Assembly: GCA_015075635.1 (NCBI GenBank)
Contig: JABTUA010000002.1
Span: 868,001-932,000 of the forward strand
Direction: 5' to 3'
Length of the DNA stretch: 64,000 nt
Origin: Polyangiaceae bacterium
Lineage (GTDB): Bacteria; Myxococcota_A; Polyangia; Polyangiales; Polyangiaceae
In this document: positions 17,571 to 27,141 of the stretch, piece by piece
How positions within the stretch are numbered: the stretch's first letter is position 1
Layout: each line of letters begins with the position of its first letter
The notes under the pieces: generated by a model
Told to the model about the DNA's origin: nothing
The model's input: only the letters and a program-made list of their open reading frames with translations
The model's database searches: none
Translations under genes and position numbers: made by a program

Positions 17571-17661
17571 GTGTCACGGATCGACGAAAGTGACACTGCG
17601 GACATCGTGGACACGGCTCGCGCGCGCCGCGAGGCACGCGGTCTCGTCCACAGTGTCCGCA
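17571..17661. promoter_or_regulatory. inverted repeats, candidate sigma-54 enhancer (UAS)
   Basis: Two palindromic structures lie between the divergent genes. First, GTGTCAC (17571-17577) and GTGACAC (17590-17596), a perfect 7-bp inverted repeat with a 12-bp spacer. Second, a 16-bp arm TGCGGACATCGTGGAC (17597-17612) faces GTCCACAGTGTCCGCA (17646-17661), matching at 14 of 16 positions, with a 33-bp GC-rich spacer. They lie about 85-175 bp upstream of the -24 element at 17746, the usual distance for activator binding. Confidence 0.6.
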
Positions 17662-17745
17662 TTGGGACCGACTCCGCTCACTCCTCGGGCGGGTTCCACA
17701 GGGCGGAAGCGCACCAAGGCCCAGGGCCGCCGCGATGGCTACCGT

Positions 17746-17762
17746 GGCACCCCGCTTGCATC
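17746..17762 (+). promoter_or_regulatory. sigma-54 (-24/-12) promoter
   Basis: TGGCAC, five bases, TTGCAT: an essentially perfect -24/-12 sigma-54 promoter (GG at 17747-17748, GC at 17759-17760, spacing correct). Transcription would begin about 17772, just before the Shine-Dalgarno GAGGAGGA (17773-17780) and ATG at 17785. It drives the two small HTH genes and is placed for control by the divergent sigma-54 activator. Confidence 0.8.
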
Positions 17763-17784
17763 GTCGCGCATCGAGGAGGACGCG

Positions 17785-18090
17785 ATGGATGGGCTCACTC
17801 CGCGAGGCTTGCTCGCGATGAACTTCCGCTTCGAAGCGGTCGACTGGCTGGTGTTGAGCTTCGAAACACGGGAGCTGGACCTACTGGAAGGTTTCACCCC
17901 CGCCGAGGCGGACGTCGTGCGCGGAGTGTTGGCGGAGGAGTCGAACGCGGCGATCGCTGCGCGCCGCGGCACCTCGGTGCGCACCGTGGCCAATCAGCTC
18001 GCGGCGCTGTTCAAGAAGCTCGGAGTCAGCTCACGCGCCGAGCTCGTTCACCACGTCGTCGTCGGAGGCACGCCATGTCCGCGGCGCTGA
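17785..18090 (+). CDS. small LuxR-type HTH regulator
   Basis: 101 residues, no receiver or ligand domain, only a LuxR/GerE-type helix-turn-helix in the C-terminal half: LLEGFTPAEADVVRGVLAEE, then NAAIAARRGTSVRTVANQLAALFKKLGV, whose SVRTVANQ is the recognition helix. Strong Shine-Dalgarno GAGGAGGA ends 4 bases before ATG 17785. Expressed from the sigma-54 promoter at 17746. The next HTH gene starts inside its 3' end. Probably a DNA-binding effector of the kinase/activator circuit. Confidence 0.82.
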   Translation: MDGLTPRGLLAMNFRFEAVDWLVLSFETRELDLLEGFTPAEADVVRGVLAEESNAAIAARRGTSVRTVANQLAALFKKLGVSSRAELVHHVVVGGTPCPRR

Positions 18091-18461
18091 ACCTGCAAGC
18101 CATCGCGGCTGCCCTCGTGGCTGACCTCGGTGTGCCCAACCCGGAGGGTGCATGGCGCGCCTTCCAGCGCGGCGAGTACGCGGTCGTGGACCGCTTCGAG
18201 CTCGAGGGGCGCAGCTTCGTGCTGGCTCGACGCCGTGACACGACCGAGCGGCTTTCACACCGATCGCGTCGCGCGTTGGAGCTCCGAGCGGCTGGCGTCG
18301 CGCTGAAGGTCATCGCCTTCGAGCTCGGCGTGAGCCCGGCCACCGTGTCTCGCGACATCGCCCGCTCCATGAAGAAGCTTGGCCTCGGAACGCAAGTCGA
18401 ATTGGCTCGCCTGTTGGGGTGCGAGGCCAGCGTACCCACGACTCGGCATCTCGCACCGTGA
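18075..18461 (+). CDS. second LuxR-type HTH regulator, overlapping the first
   Basis: 128 residues. The N-terminal half (about 1-55) is a short alpha/beta region (FQRGEYAVVDRFELEGRSFVLARRR), the C-terminal half a LuxR-like HTH: LELRAAGVALKVIAFELGVSPATVSRDIARSMKKLGL. The start ATG 18075 lies 16 bp inside the preceding gene with its own GGAGG at 18064-18068, so translation is coupled. The two proteins share the HTH plan but not obvious sequence identity elsewhere, and may act as a heteromer. Confidence 0.8.
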   Translation: MSAALNLQAIAAALVADLGVPNPEGAWRAFQRGEYAVVDRFELEGRSFVLARRRDTTERLSHRSRRALELRAAGVALKVIAFELGVSPATVSRDIARSMKKLGLGTQVELARLLGCEASVPTTRHLAP

Positions 18462-18617
18462 GGGATGATGCGCTTGACGGCCGCGGCTGTGACGGCCCAA
18501 CCGGCTACTACTCGCGGAGGTCCTCGCGTCGCGCGCGGCGGCCGCGCCTACTCGGCACTTGTCCCCGACCCCGTCCAGCCGTCGTGGCGTGCCAAGTCGC
18601 GAGAACCGCACTGCCCG

Positions 18618-19734
18618 TCACTCCAGCGGCGGCACCGCCACCACCTCGAAGGCGTTCGCAGGCAGCGACTTGAGCTCGCTGATCAACGAATTCGGCCACG
18701 CCGCGTTGAGCTCGCCCTGGAAGTAGAAGTTCGAGCCGTTGTCCGCGATGATCATGCCGTACTTCTTGAACGCCGCCGTCACCGCCTTGGCCTCGGCGGA
18801 GAGCGCGGCGTCGTTGAAGCTGGCCTTCATGCGCACGCGCAGGCCCATGGGCGGTGCGTTCGGGTCGTTCGGGTTGCAGCTGCCGGGCACCGCTTTGTGC
18901 GTCGCGGGTTTGACGAACTTGTTGATGGTGCAGGCAGTGGTGAAGCGAATCGCGTGCTGCACCGAGTGGTGCCATGACCTCGTCGTAGCGCAAGAGGCCC
19001 GCAGTGACGGAGAGCCCCGCCGCATCGGCGCTGGTCCAGCCCTTCGGGCGCTGGCCGTACGAGAGCTTCGTCAGATCCCACACCGCGCCGTTCGCGCAGT
19101 GCCAGCTCGTGGTGTAGTGGCAGGCGAAGCCTTCGTACAGCTTGCAGGTACCCTGGAGCAGCGTGAGCAGGTGGCAGTCCCCGCTGCACGACGTCGGCGT
19201 ACCGCCTTCGATCTTCGCGGTCCCCGGGCCCGGAAACGGGTAAGGGCCCGGGTCGCTCTCCGTCGGGTACGAGTCGAACGAGACCGGCACCATGGCCTGG
19301 TTCGCCGGCACGATGTTGATGGGGATACCGTACTGCGCTCCGCCGAAGTCGGGGTGCAGCTTGAGCGTGCTCCCGTTCACGAAGGTCATCAGCTTCTGCG
19401 TCCATGCGGCATCGACCGTGGCGCCCGAGACGTCCAGGTTCCACTCGTCGCCGGGCGGGAACATCGCGCAGCCGCCGAGCACGGGGCTCCCCGGCGAGGA
19501 CCCGCCAGTGCCTCCAGCGCCGCCTCCGCTCGGCGCGCCGCCTCCGCTCGGCGCGCCGCCTCCGCTCGGCGCGCCGCCTCCGCTCGGCGCGCCGCCTCCG
19601 CTCGGCGCGCCGCCGCTCGACTGAGCGCCCGAGCCGGCCGAGCCGCCCGCTCCGCCGCCACCTCCCGAGTCGTCGTCGCCACCACAAGACACAGCCAGAA
19701 CGACGATCGGCGCTGCGAATGGACGAAGCCTCAT
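18618..19734 (-). pseudogene. frameshifted Gly-linker lipoprotein
   Basis: Starts at 19734 with a signal peptide and lipobox (LAVSC), then a Gly/Ser/Ala/Pro linker and a domain of about 180 residues (DEWNLDVSGATVDAAWTQKL, TSWHCANGAVWDLTKLSYG). Near 18965-18975 the reading frame is lost just after LLRYDEV. The continuation, QHAIRFTTACTINKFV through to EVVAVPPLE, is in the next frame down to the stop at 18618. Removing one base around CTCGGTGCA would join both halves. The intact family (predicted polysaccharide-binding or hydrolase-like myxobacterial lipoproteins) contains this junction. Either a recent pseudogene or an assembly error. Confidence 0.75.
19521..19610 (-). repeat. five identical 18-bp tandem repeats in a lipoprotein linker
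   Basis: Exactly five perfect copies of the 18-mer CGCCTCCGCTCGGCGCGC (plus strand), encoding a GGAPSG-type hexapeptide on the minus strand. Perfect identity indicates recent slippage or expansion. It sits in the linker of the frameshifted lipoprotein. Confidence 0.95.
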
Positions 19735-19830
19735 GGGAGCCCTCCGGCGGCCAGCATACTCCCGAACGCCGCGGGTTCGAACCGGAGCCTTCGCGGGGCG
19801 TGCGCCGAGCTGTAGTAGCCTGGAACGGAC

Positions 19831-20391
19831 ATGCGCGCCGCGTCACTCGCCTGGGTCTCGCTCCTCGTGGTCGCCTGCGGAGGCAAGAGCCCACCCGCTG
19901 CGGCGCCGAGTGTCTCGTCCTCCGCGGCTCCGGAGGGCTCAGCGAGCGAGTCCAGACCAGAATCACCGCCGATGGAGAACGACGAGCTTCGCGTTCTCTT
20001 GCCCAAGGATCAGGTCGCCGAGTACTTCCGCGTGAAGAAGGGAGCGGACAAGCCCGGCTCGTACTTCGAGCCGACACGGGCCGAGATCGAGAAGCTCGAG
20101 AGCGCGCTGCCCGGGATGATCCGCGAAGAGCTGCGCGGTCAGGCCGCGATTTCCCCGCCGCTCTGGGAGCGGGTCAAGGACTACAAGCGCCAGTACGTGC
20201 CCTTCGTCGAAGCGGGCGGAGCGCGCTTCATCTGGGGCAACTTCATGTGCGCGAACCCCGGCCGCCCCGGGAGTGACAAGTGGCGCAACAAGGTCGTCTT
20301 GCCCGACCACGGCGGCGACTGCTTCTTCAACGTCGAGTTCTCGCCGGACACCGGCAAGTTCCGCAGGTTCGAGATCAGCGGCGACGACTGA
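19831..20391 (+). CDS. predicted lipoprotein, unknown domain
   Basis: 186 residues with a signal peptide (lipobox VVAC), a Pro/Ser/Ala linker of about 30 residues and a folded domain (about 50-186). The domain has conserved-looking runs such as YKRQYVPFVEAGGARFIWGNF and HGGDCFFNVEFSPDTGKF, the cysteines being in the second. I do not recognise it. It diverges from the frameshifted lipoprotein and precedes another small lipoprotein gene with about 26 to 38 bp between, so co-transcription is possible. Confidence 0.75.
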   Translation: MRAASLAWVSLLVVACGGKSPPAAAPSVSSSAAPEGSASESRPESPPMENDELRVLLPKDQVAEYFRVKKGADKPGSYFEPTRAEIEKLESALPGMIREELRGQAAISPPLWERVKDYKRQYVPFVEAGGARFIWGNFMCANPGRPGSDKWRNKVVLPDHGGDCFFNVEFSPDTGKFRRFEISGDD

Positions 20392-20428
20392 CTGGCTCGG
20401 ACCCGCCCCGCGGCGCATGATGCCCGGC

Positions 20429-20929
20429 ATGACCAGCGTCGGCCGCCTCGCACGGGGAGCGAGCCTCGCGTTCGCGTGCGCGCTCGCGGCCTGCGGAGGC
20501 CCCACCTTCATCGTGCAGCAATACTCCGGACCGGTGCGCGACCCGGACAGCATCGCCGTCTTGCGGGTGAACGGCGACGGGAACGTCGTGCTCATCAGCC
20601 TGGACGGCGAGCCCGTGCGCACGCGCGTGGCGGAGGACGCCCGCTTGCACGTGGAGATGCTGCCCGGTCCGCACAGTCTGGCGATCGCCGACCTCGCCGA
20701 CAGCGCGCGGCCGCTCGGGCGAGCGCGCTTCGTGGCCGAACCAGGGCGGGTCTACCGCCCGGTCTTCGCGGGCGTGGGCCCGGGCGGGGCGCGCGTGATG
20801 GAGGTCGATGCGTCGAGCGACGCGCCGCTCCGGGACGTGACCGTCAGCGCGCCGGAGCCCGACGAGCCGGCGCCCAGCCGGCCGCTGCCGCCGCCACGCC
20901 CTCGAAGCGAGGGCGAAGACGTGCTTTGA
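20429..20929 (+). CDS. small lipoprotein, unknown function
   Basis: 166 residues: signal peptide with lipobox LAAC, then a compact beta-rich domain (SIAVLRVNGDGNVVLISLDGEPV, LHVEMLPGPHSLAIADL) similar in plan to PEGA/bacterial lipoprotein barrels, and a Pro-rich tail. In-frame ATGs at 20417 and 20420 are alternative starts; I prefer 20429 because it gives the cleanest signal peptide. Downstream methyltransferase starts 10 bp after the stop. Confidence 0.72.
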   Translation: MTSVGRLARGASLAFACALAACGGPTFIVQQYSGPVRDPDSIAVLRVNGDGNVVLISLDGEPVRTRVAEDARLHVEMLPGPHSLAIADLADSARPLGRARFVAEPGRVYRPVFAGVGPGGARVMEVDASSDAPLRDVTVSAPEPDEPAPSRPLPPPRPRSEGEDVL

Positions 20930-20939
20930 TCGGGGCGCG

Positions 20940-21563
20940 TTGTACTCGGACGTGCTCACGCGACTGCGCGAACGACGCGGGGTCTACGACTTCGAGTTCG
21001 ACCGCGTCTACTCCGAGGAGCTCCAGCGCGTGTCCGCCTTCTTCTGGACGCCGGTCTCCGTGGCGGTGCGCGCGGCGGAGCTCTTGGTCCAGGGGCCCTC
21101 GACACGCGTGCTCGACGTCGGCTCGGGCGCGGGCAAGTTCTGCCTGGTCGGCGCCGCGGCGACCGGCGCCAGCTTCACCGGGGTCGAGCACCGCGAGCGC
21201 TTCGTGCGCGCGGCCAGCGCCTCGGCGCGCGCGCTCGGCCTCGAAAGCGTGAGCTTCATCCACGACAACTTCGATCGCGTGGACGTCTCCGCCTTCGACG
21301 CGCTCTACTTCTTCAACCCGTTCGAAGAGAACATCTGGTACCCGCACGATCAGATCGATCACTCCGTGGAGCTGTCGGAGGATCGCTACCTGACGGACAT
21401 CGCGCGGGCCGAGCGCCTCTTGCACCGGGCCCGCGCGGGCACACGGGTGGCCACCTACCACGGCTTCGGCGGGGTGATGCCGAGCTCGTACCGCCTGGAG
21501 CTCGAGGAGCGACGCCACTCCGGCGTGCTGGCCCTGTGGGTGAAGGGCGGCGACGCAGCCTGA
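20940..21563 (+). CDS. SAM-dependent methyltransferase
   Basis: 207 residues, Rossmann-fold class I methyltransferase: motif I VLDVGSGAGKF, VEHRERF for the adenosine ribose acid, FIHDNFDRV and DALYFFNPFEEN (motif IV region). The start is TTG 20940 because no ATG or GTG lies close to the fold's first strand; it sits 10 bp after the preceding stop, so the two may be co-transcribed. No substrate can be inferred. Convergent with the kinase gene that follows. Confidence 0.85.
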   Translation: MYSDVLTRLRERRGVYDFEFDRVYSEELQRVSAFFWTPVSVAVRAAELLVQGPSTRVLDVGSGAGKFCLVGAAATGASFTGVEHRERFVRAASASARALGLESVSFIHDNFDRVDVSAFDALYFFNPFEENIWYPHDQIDHSVELSEDRYLTDIARAERLLHRARAGTRVATYHGFGGVMPSSYRLELEERRHSGVLALWVKGGDAA

Positions 21564-21564
21564 A

Positions 21565-23043
21565 CTACTTCGCGAAGCACTCGCGCTTCGGCACGCGCAC
21601 GCCGTGAGCGTCCACCGTGTAGGGCGGGTCGCAGGCCGGCTTGGGAGGCTTCGGCCTGGGCGCCCGGGGCGCGCGCGGCAACGGCAGCGCGGAGCCCTCC
21701 GGCGCAGCGCTCGGCGGGAGCTCCGGCGCCTCCGGAGACAGCGGGGGCGCGCTCGCGGTCGGCGCGTTCGGCGCGCTCGGGCTCGGCGGTGCCGGCGCGA
21801 TCGCGTCCGGCTCACGCCCGAGCCGGGTCACCGCGACCACACCCAGGAGCAGCGCACCGAGCGCGAACGCCAGGAGCGGGAGCCCCCACACCAGCCTGTC
21901 GCGGCGCTTCGGCCCGTCCTCGACGTTCTTGACCGCGTTCGTGCGCGTCTCACCCGCGAGGCGTTCGCTCGGCGGAGGCAGCGCGGGCTCGACCGGCTCC
22001 GGCACGACCAGCGTGGGCCCCTCCCCGTCGTCGCCCACCTCGCCGACCAGCGTCTCCTCACTGGAGACGGGCGCCGTCTCCTCGCGCCATGCCTCAATCT
22101 CCGCGACGCGTCGTGCGCGTTCCCCCAGCTCGTCGCCAGCGACGCGCTCGACGAAGCGGGCAACCTCCATCTGAGACGCCGGGGGCACGGCGCGCTCCAG
22201 CTCGGCCGCCATGTCGATGGCGGTGGGGAAGCGTTCGGAGGCGTGCGGCGACAGCCCCCGTGCGATCAGCGCGTCCAGCTCGGTTGGCACCTCCGGGGCG
22301 AGCGTGCTCGCCCGCGGCAGCTCCGCCGTCGAGATGCGCCGCATCACGCTCTGGTCCGTGTCGCCGGCGAACGGCCGCGTCCCGGTGACGAGCTCCCACA
22401 GCACCAGCGAAGCGGCGTACACGTCGGTGCGCCGGTCCACGCGCTCGCGCCGGATCTGCTCCCGCGCCATGTACTCGAGCTTGCCCTTGATCTCCTCGGT
22501 GCGCGTGAACTGAAGGCGCTCGCGGGCCAGTGCGATGCCGAAGTCCGTCACCCTTCCCAGGCCGTCCCGCCCGACGATGACGTTCTGCGGCGACACGTCC
22601 CGGTGCACCAGCCCGCACAGCTCGCCGCGCTCGTCCCGTACCTCGTGCGCGGCGTGCAGGCCTTGGAGCACGTTGCCGATGATCGCGACGGCGACGCTGG
22701 GCGGGATCCGCTCGCCCTGATCCAGCGCGCGCCGCCAGAGCTTCGCCAGGCTCAGCCCGTCCACGTACTCCATCACCAAGAGCAGCTCGCCCGGCTGCTG
22801 CACGACGTCGATGACCGGGACCACGCTCGGGTGACGGACCCGCCCCGCGAGCCGCCCTTCGTCCACCATCATCGAGACGAAGTCGGGGTCCTTCGCCATC
22901 GGCTCGTGCATGCGCTTGATTGCGACCACGCGCGAGAAGCCCACCGCGCCGGTGGCCCGCCCGAAGCACACCGTCGCCATGCCCCCGCGCGCGAACGACT
23001 CGAACAGAAGGTAGCGACCGATGCGGCGCGGGCGGGGGGTCAT
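21565..23043 (-). CDS. Ser/Thr protein kinase with membrane helix and basic tail
   Basis: 492 residues: kinase (about 10-280) with glycine loop FARGGMATV, K43 (VAIKRM), VHRDVSPQN and TDFGIA. The usual YMAPEQ end of the activation loop reads YMAREQ, so the APE proline is Arg; this may alter the P+1 loop. One membrane helix (about 388-408) and an external Pro/Ala-rich tail ending in a short Cys pair region (ACDPPYTVDAHGVRVPKRECF). It directly abuts the upstream sigma-54/FHA gene (ATG immediately follows the TAG), so they are co-translated. Confidence 0.9.
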   Translation of the reverse strand: MTPRPRRIGRYLLFESFARGGMATVCFGRATGAVGFSRVVAIKRMHEPMAKDPDFVSMMVDEGRLAGRVRHPSVVPVIDVVQQPGELLLVMEYVDGLSLAKLWRRALDQGERIPPSVAVAIIGNVLQGLHAAHEVRDERGELCGLVHRDVSPQNVIVGRDGLGRVTDFGIALARERLQFTRTEEIKGKLEYMAREQIRRERVDRRTDVYAASLVLWELVTGTRPFAGDTDQSVMRRISTAELPRASTLAPEVPTELDALIARGLSPHASERFPTAIDMAAELERAVPPASQMEVARFVERVAGDELGERARRVAEIEAWREETAPVSSEETLVGEVGDDGEGPTLVVPEPVEPALPPPSERLAGETRTNAVKNVEDGPKRRDRLVWGLPLLAFALGALLLGVVAVTRLGREPDAIAPAPPSPSAPNAPTASAPPLSPEAPELPPSAAPEGSALPLPRAPRAPRPKPPKPACDPPYTVDAHGVRVPKRECFAK

Positions 23044-24408
<1,365 letters not shown>

Positions 24409-24415
24409 GCTGGCG

Positions 24416-25213
24416 ATGTCTCGCCTCGGGCTGCTCGCGCTCGGTCTGTTCTGGGCCGCCCCCGCGGCTGCGGACGACGCTTGCCTGCGCCCCTACGAGA
24501 GCGCTCAGCGCCTGCGCCTGGAGTCCAAGCTCATCGAGGCGAAGCGCCAGCTCTTGGTGTGCGCCCGCGCGGAGTGCCCCGAGGTGCTGCGGCGCGACTG
24601 CTCGACCTGGCTGGGGGAAGTGGATGCCGCGATGCCCAGCGTGGTGGTGGCCGCCCGGGCCGGCGCGACCGAGGTGACCGACGTGCGCGTGCTGGTCGAC
24701 GATCGGGAGCTCGCGAGCTCCCTGGACGGGGCGGCGCTGCCGGTGGACCCGGGGCAACGCACGTTTCGCTTCGAGCGCGCGGACGGCGCCACGCTCGAGC
24801 AGAAGGTCGTGATCCGCGCGGGCGAGAAGAACCGCCTGCTCGAGCTGGACTTCGACGCCGAGCCCGCACCCGCGCCCGCGCAGGCGGCGCCGAGCCGGCT
24901 CCCGGTCTACGCGCTCCTCGGTGTCGGCGCCGTCGCGCTCGGCAGCTTCACCTACTTCGCGCTGAGCAGTCACGCGAAGCGCGATGACCTGGAGTCGTGC
25001 AAAGGGCACTGCCCCGAGGCCGAAGTGGACGCCGTGCGACGCGAGCAGCTCGTCGCGGACGTGTCTCTCGGCGTCGGGCTGATCGCGCTGGGCGCCGCCG
25101 CATACCTACACTTCGGCGCGCCGAGCGAGCGCGCTCCGGAACGAGCCTCGTGGCAGCTCGGCTTCTCCGCGCGGAGGCAAGGCGGCGCGGCCAGCCTGAG
25201 CGGGCGCTTCTGA
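24416..25213 (+). CDS. secreted PEGA-like protein with C-terminal membrane helices
   Basis: 265 residues from ATG 24416 (24407 is alternative). Signal peptide AAPAAAD, a Cys-rich N-terminal region (LLVCARAECPEVLRRDCSTWL), then PEGA-like strands (VRVLVDDRELASSLDGAALPVDPG, FRFERADG) and two membrane helices near the end. This plan recurs in myxobacteria as the partner encoded beside Ser/Thr kinases. Divergent from the sigma-54/kinase pair with almost no spacing, so promoters must overlap or lie inside coding DNA. Confidence 0.78.
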   Translation: MSRLGLLALGLFWAAPAAADDACLRPYESAQRLRLESKLIEAKRQLLVCARAECPEVLRRDCSTWLGEVDAAMPSVVVAARAGATEVTDVRVLVDDRELASSLDGAALPVDPGQRTFRFERADGATLEQKVVIRAGEKNRLLELDFDAEPAPAPAQAAPSRLPVYALLGVGAVALGSFTYFALSSHAKRDDLESCKGHCPEAEVDAVRREQLVADVSLGVGLIALGAAAYLHFGAPSERAPERASWQLGFSARRQGGAASLSGRF

Positions 25214-25244
25214 CGCAGAGCTCGAAATCGGATAGCTTGTCCGA

Positions 25245-26534
25245 ATGCGGCTCCTCGCGACCTGCCTGCTCCTCGGCACGGCGTGGGCGGTCGGCTGCGG
25301 TGCGAGCGACGACGACCCCGGCGAGACCAGCAGCGGCGGCGCGAACAACAGTGGTGGCGCGACCAGCAGCGGCGGCTCGAGCACCGGCGGCGCCGCAGGC
25401 TCGGCGGGCACGAGCCCGATCCCCGACGCCGGCGCGGACTCCGAACCGGGGCCGACGACCGAGCAACACGATCCCTGCGCGAAGGCGAGCTGCTGGACTG
25501 CGCCGACCCTGGGCGCGTGCGGCGCGACCAGCGTCAAGGAGACCTTCACCAGCGGGCTCTACGGCGTCCACCGCTACCTGCTGATGGCGCCCGCGGGGGT
25601 GGGCATCGATCTCACGCTGACGCGCACCGCCGGCTCGTGGACCCCCGTGCTCGTCGTGCACGACGAGCAGGGCACGACGGTGTACGACGGGACGAAGTCT
25701 CACTCGACCGCGCTCTTGTCGGTCTCCGCGCTCTCGCCCGGCTCGCCCGACTCGGTGGGAGTGTACCTCCAGGCCTCGAAGCGCCAGCACCTGGCGCTGT
25801 ACGCTACCGGCGCGAACGTGGTCGCCAGCGGCTTCTCCGATGGCCTGCCCACCGACGCCAAGTACACGCTCGACGCCGCGCTGGGCTGCACCAAGCCCAG
25901 CCCGCTGACGGTGCGCGGCGTGCAGCTCGACGCCGAGCAGGAGCTGTGGGTCCGCTACATCGCGGAGCACGTGGTGCCGTTCGTCCCGGGCAGCCCAGCG
26001 CAGCGCATCGACAAGAGCGCCTACGTGACCTGGTGGGCGCTCAAGGAAGGCGTGCTCGACGTCAACAACCCGCTCTCGTACTCCAACTGCAGCATCCCGC
26101 CGGACAAGCACATCGGCCCCATCGAGGTGTGTCCCGACCCCGGCAACGCCTGGCAGGTCGGCCTCTCGGGCGTGCAAGCGGCGTATCGCACGCTGGAGAG
26201 CGTCGAGAAGCTCTCGCTCCAGGTGTTCCCGGGCAAGACGCTCACCGCGATGCTGACCGAGGCCGCCGTCACGGCGGGCTTCGGCGCCAACACGTCCCTG
26301 GGGAAAGCCATCACGGGCTCGGGCGATCGCTTGCGCCTGTCCTGGCTCCTGCGCAACGGCCCCATCGGCTTCGAAGCGCAGTACCCGCCGGTCCACAGCG
26401 AGTGCTTCGTCGCCACCAAGCCCTGGTGCTTCGGCACGGGCTGGCCGAGCTCGGCGTCCTTCGCGCCCACGCAGGCGGAGGCGCTGAAGTCCGTCGCGGA
26501 TCTGAAGGCCATCTTCCAGACGCTCTCGCCGTGA
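25245..26534 (+). CDS. Gly-linker lipoprotein of unknown function
   Basis: 429 residues: signal peptide (lipobox AVGC), Gly/Ser/Asn linker to about residue 60, then a large domain with six to eight cysteines (CAKASCWTAPTLGACG, NCSIPPDKH, EVCPDPGNAWQ, ECFVATKPWCFGTGW). The N-terminal third (VKETFTSGLYGVHRYLLMAPAGVGIDLTLT) resembles a jelly-roll pre-peptidase domain and the rest is helical. No family recognised. Transcribed alone. Confidence 0.78.
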   Translation: MRLLATCLLLGTAWAVGCGASDDDPGETSSGGANNSGGATSSGGSSTGGAAGSAGTSPIPDAGADSEPGPTTEQHDPCAKASCWTAPTLGACGATSVKETFTSGLYGVHRYLLMAPAGVGIDLTLTRTAGSWTPVLVVHDEQGTTVYDGTKSHSTALLSVSALSPGSPDSVGVYLQASKRQHLALYATGANVVASGFSDGLPTDAKYTLDAALGCTKPSPLTVRGVQLDAEQELWVRYIAEHVVPFVPGSPAQRIDKSAYVTWWALKEGVLDVNNPLSYSNCSIPPDKHIGPIEVCPDPGNAWQVGLSGVQAAYRTLESVEKLSLQVFPGKTLTAMLTEAAVTAGFGANTSLGKAITGSGDRLRLSWLLRNGPIGFEAQYPPVHSECFVATKPWCFGTGWPSSASFAPTQAEALKSVADLKAIFQTLSP

Positions 26535-26658
26535 GACGCCGTTCAGTCACAGGCCGGCTGTGGCGCCCGTGCGTCGCCTGACCGGATTGGAGACACTCCC
26601 GCTCCAGGGCGGGCCGAGACACAGCCTTGCCCGGGCGGGTTCTGCGGACACTCGATGC

Positions 26659-27105
26659 GTGGGGAGTCCCGGGCGGAGGTGGCGGGCGTTCGCACGAGCG
26701 GCTGCTGGCGTCCCCGCGGTGCTGATCGTGGGCGCCGGAGCTTGCGGCGCTCGCACCGGGTTGCGCTCGGAGCAGTGCGTGGATCTCGACGCGGTGGCCG
26801 AGCAGTCGTCGTTGGTCGTGTTCCTCATGCTCGATACTTCCGGCTCGATGGATTGGAAGACCGCCGAAGGCGAGAGCAAGGCTCAGGCCGTGCGGGACGC
26901 GCTCGCGGACTTCCTCGCTGATCCCGCCTCGGCGGGCCTCGGAGTGGCCGCGGCGTTTTTTCCCGTGGTGCACGCGGACGTGCCGCTGCATTGCCATTCG
27001 GACGAAGACTGCGGCGAGCCGCTCGCGTGCCGCGCCACCTCCTTCAAGATGTGCCTTCCGAGTCAGCAGAACTTCGGCACCGGCTGCTTCCGCGGGAACG
27101 AGCCA
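26659..27105 (+). pseudogene. truncated von Willebrand factor A lipoprotein
   Basis: An ORF with a GTG start at 26659 encodes a signal region (GAGACG lipobox-like) and a VWA domain: VVFLMLDTSGSMDWKT, with the MIDAS DxSxS motif, then DPASAGLGVAAAFFPV, VPLHCHSDEDCGEPLACR and CLPSQQNFGTGCFRGNEP. After about 27100 the frame continues only as the antisense of the FG-GAP gene, so the second half of the VWA domain and tail are missing. I read it as a 3'-truncated gene. Whether it is still expressed is unknown. Confidence 0.65.
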
Positions 27106-27141
27106 AGGAAGAGCGGCGGGGCACTACCGAACGGGCCGTCG

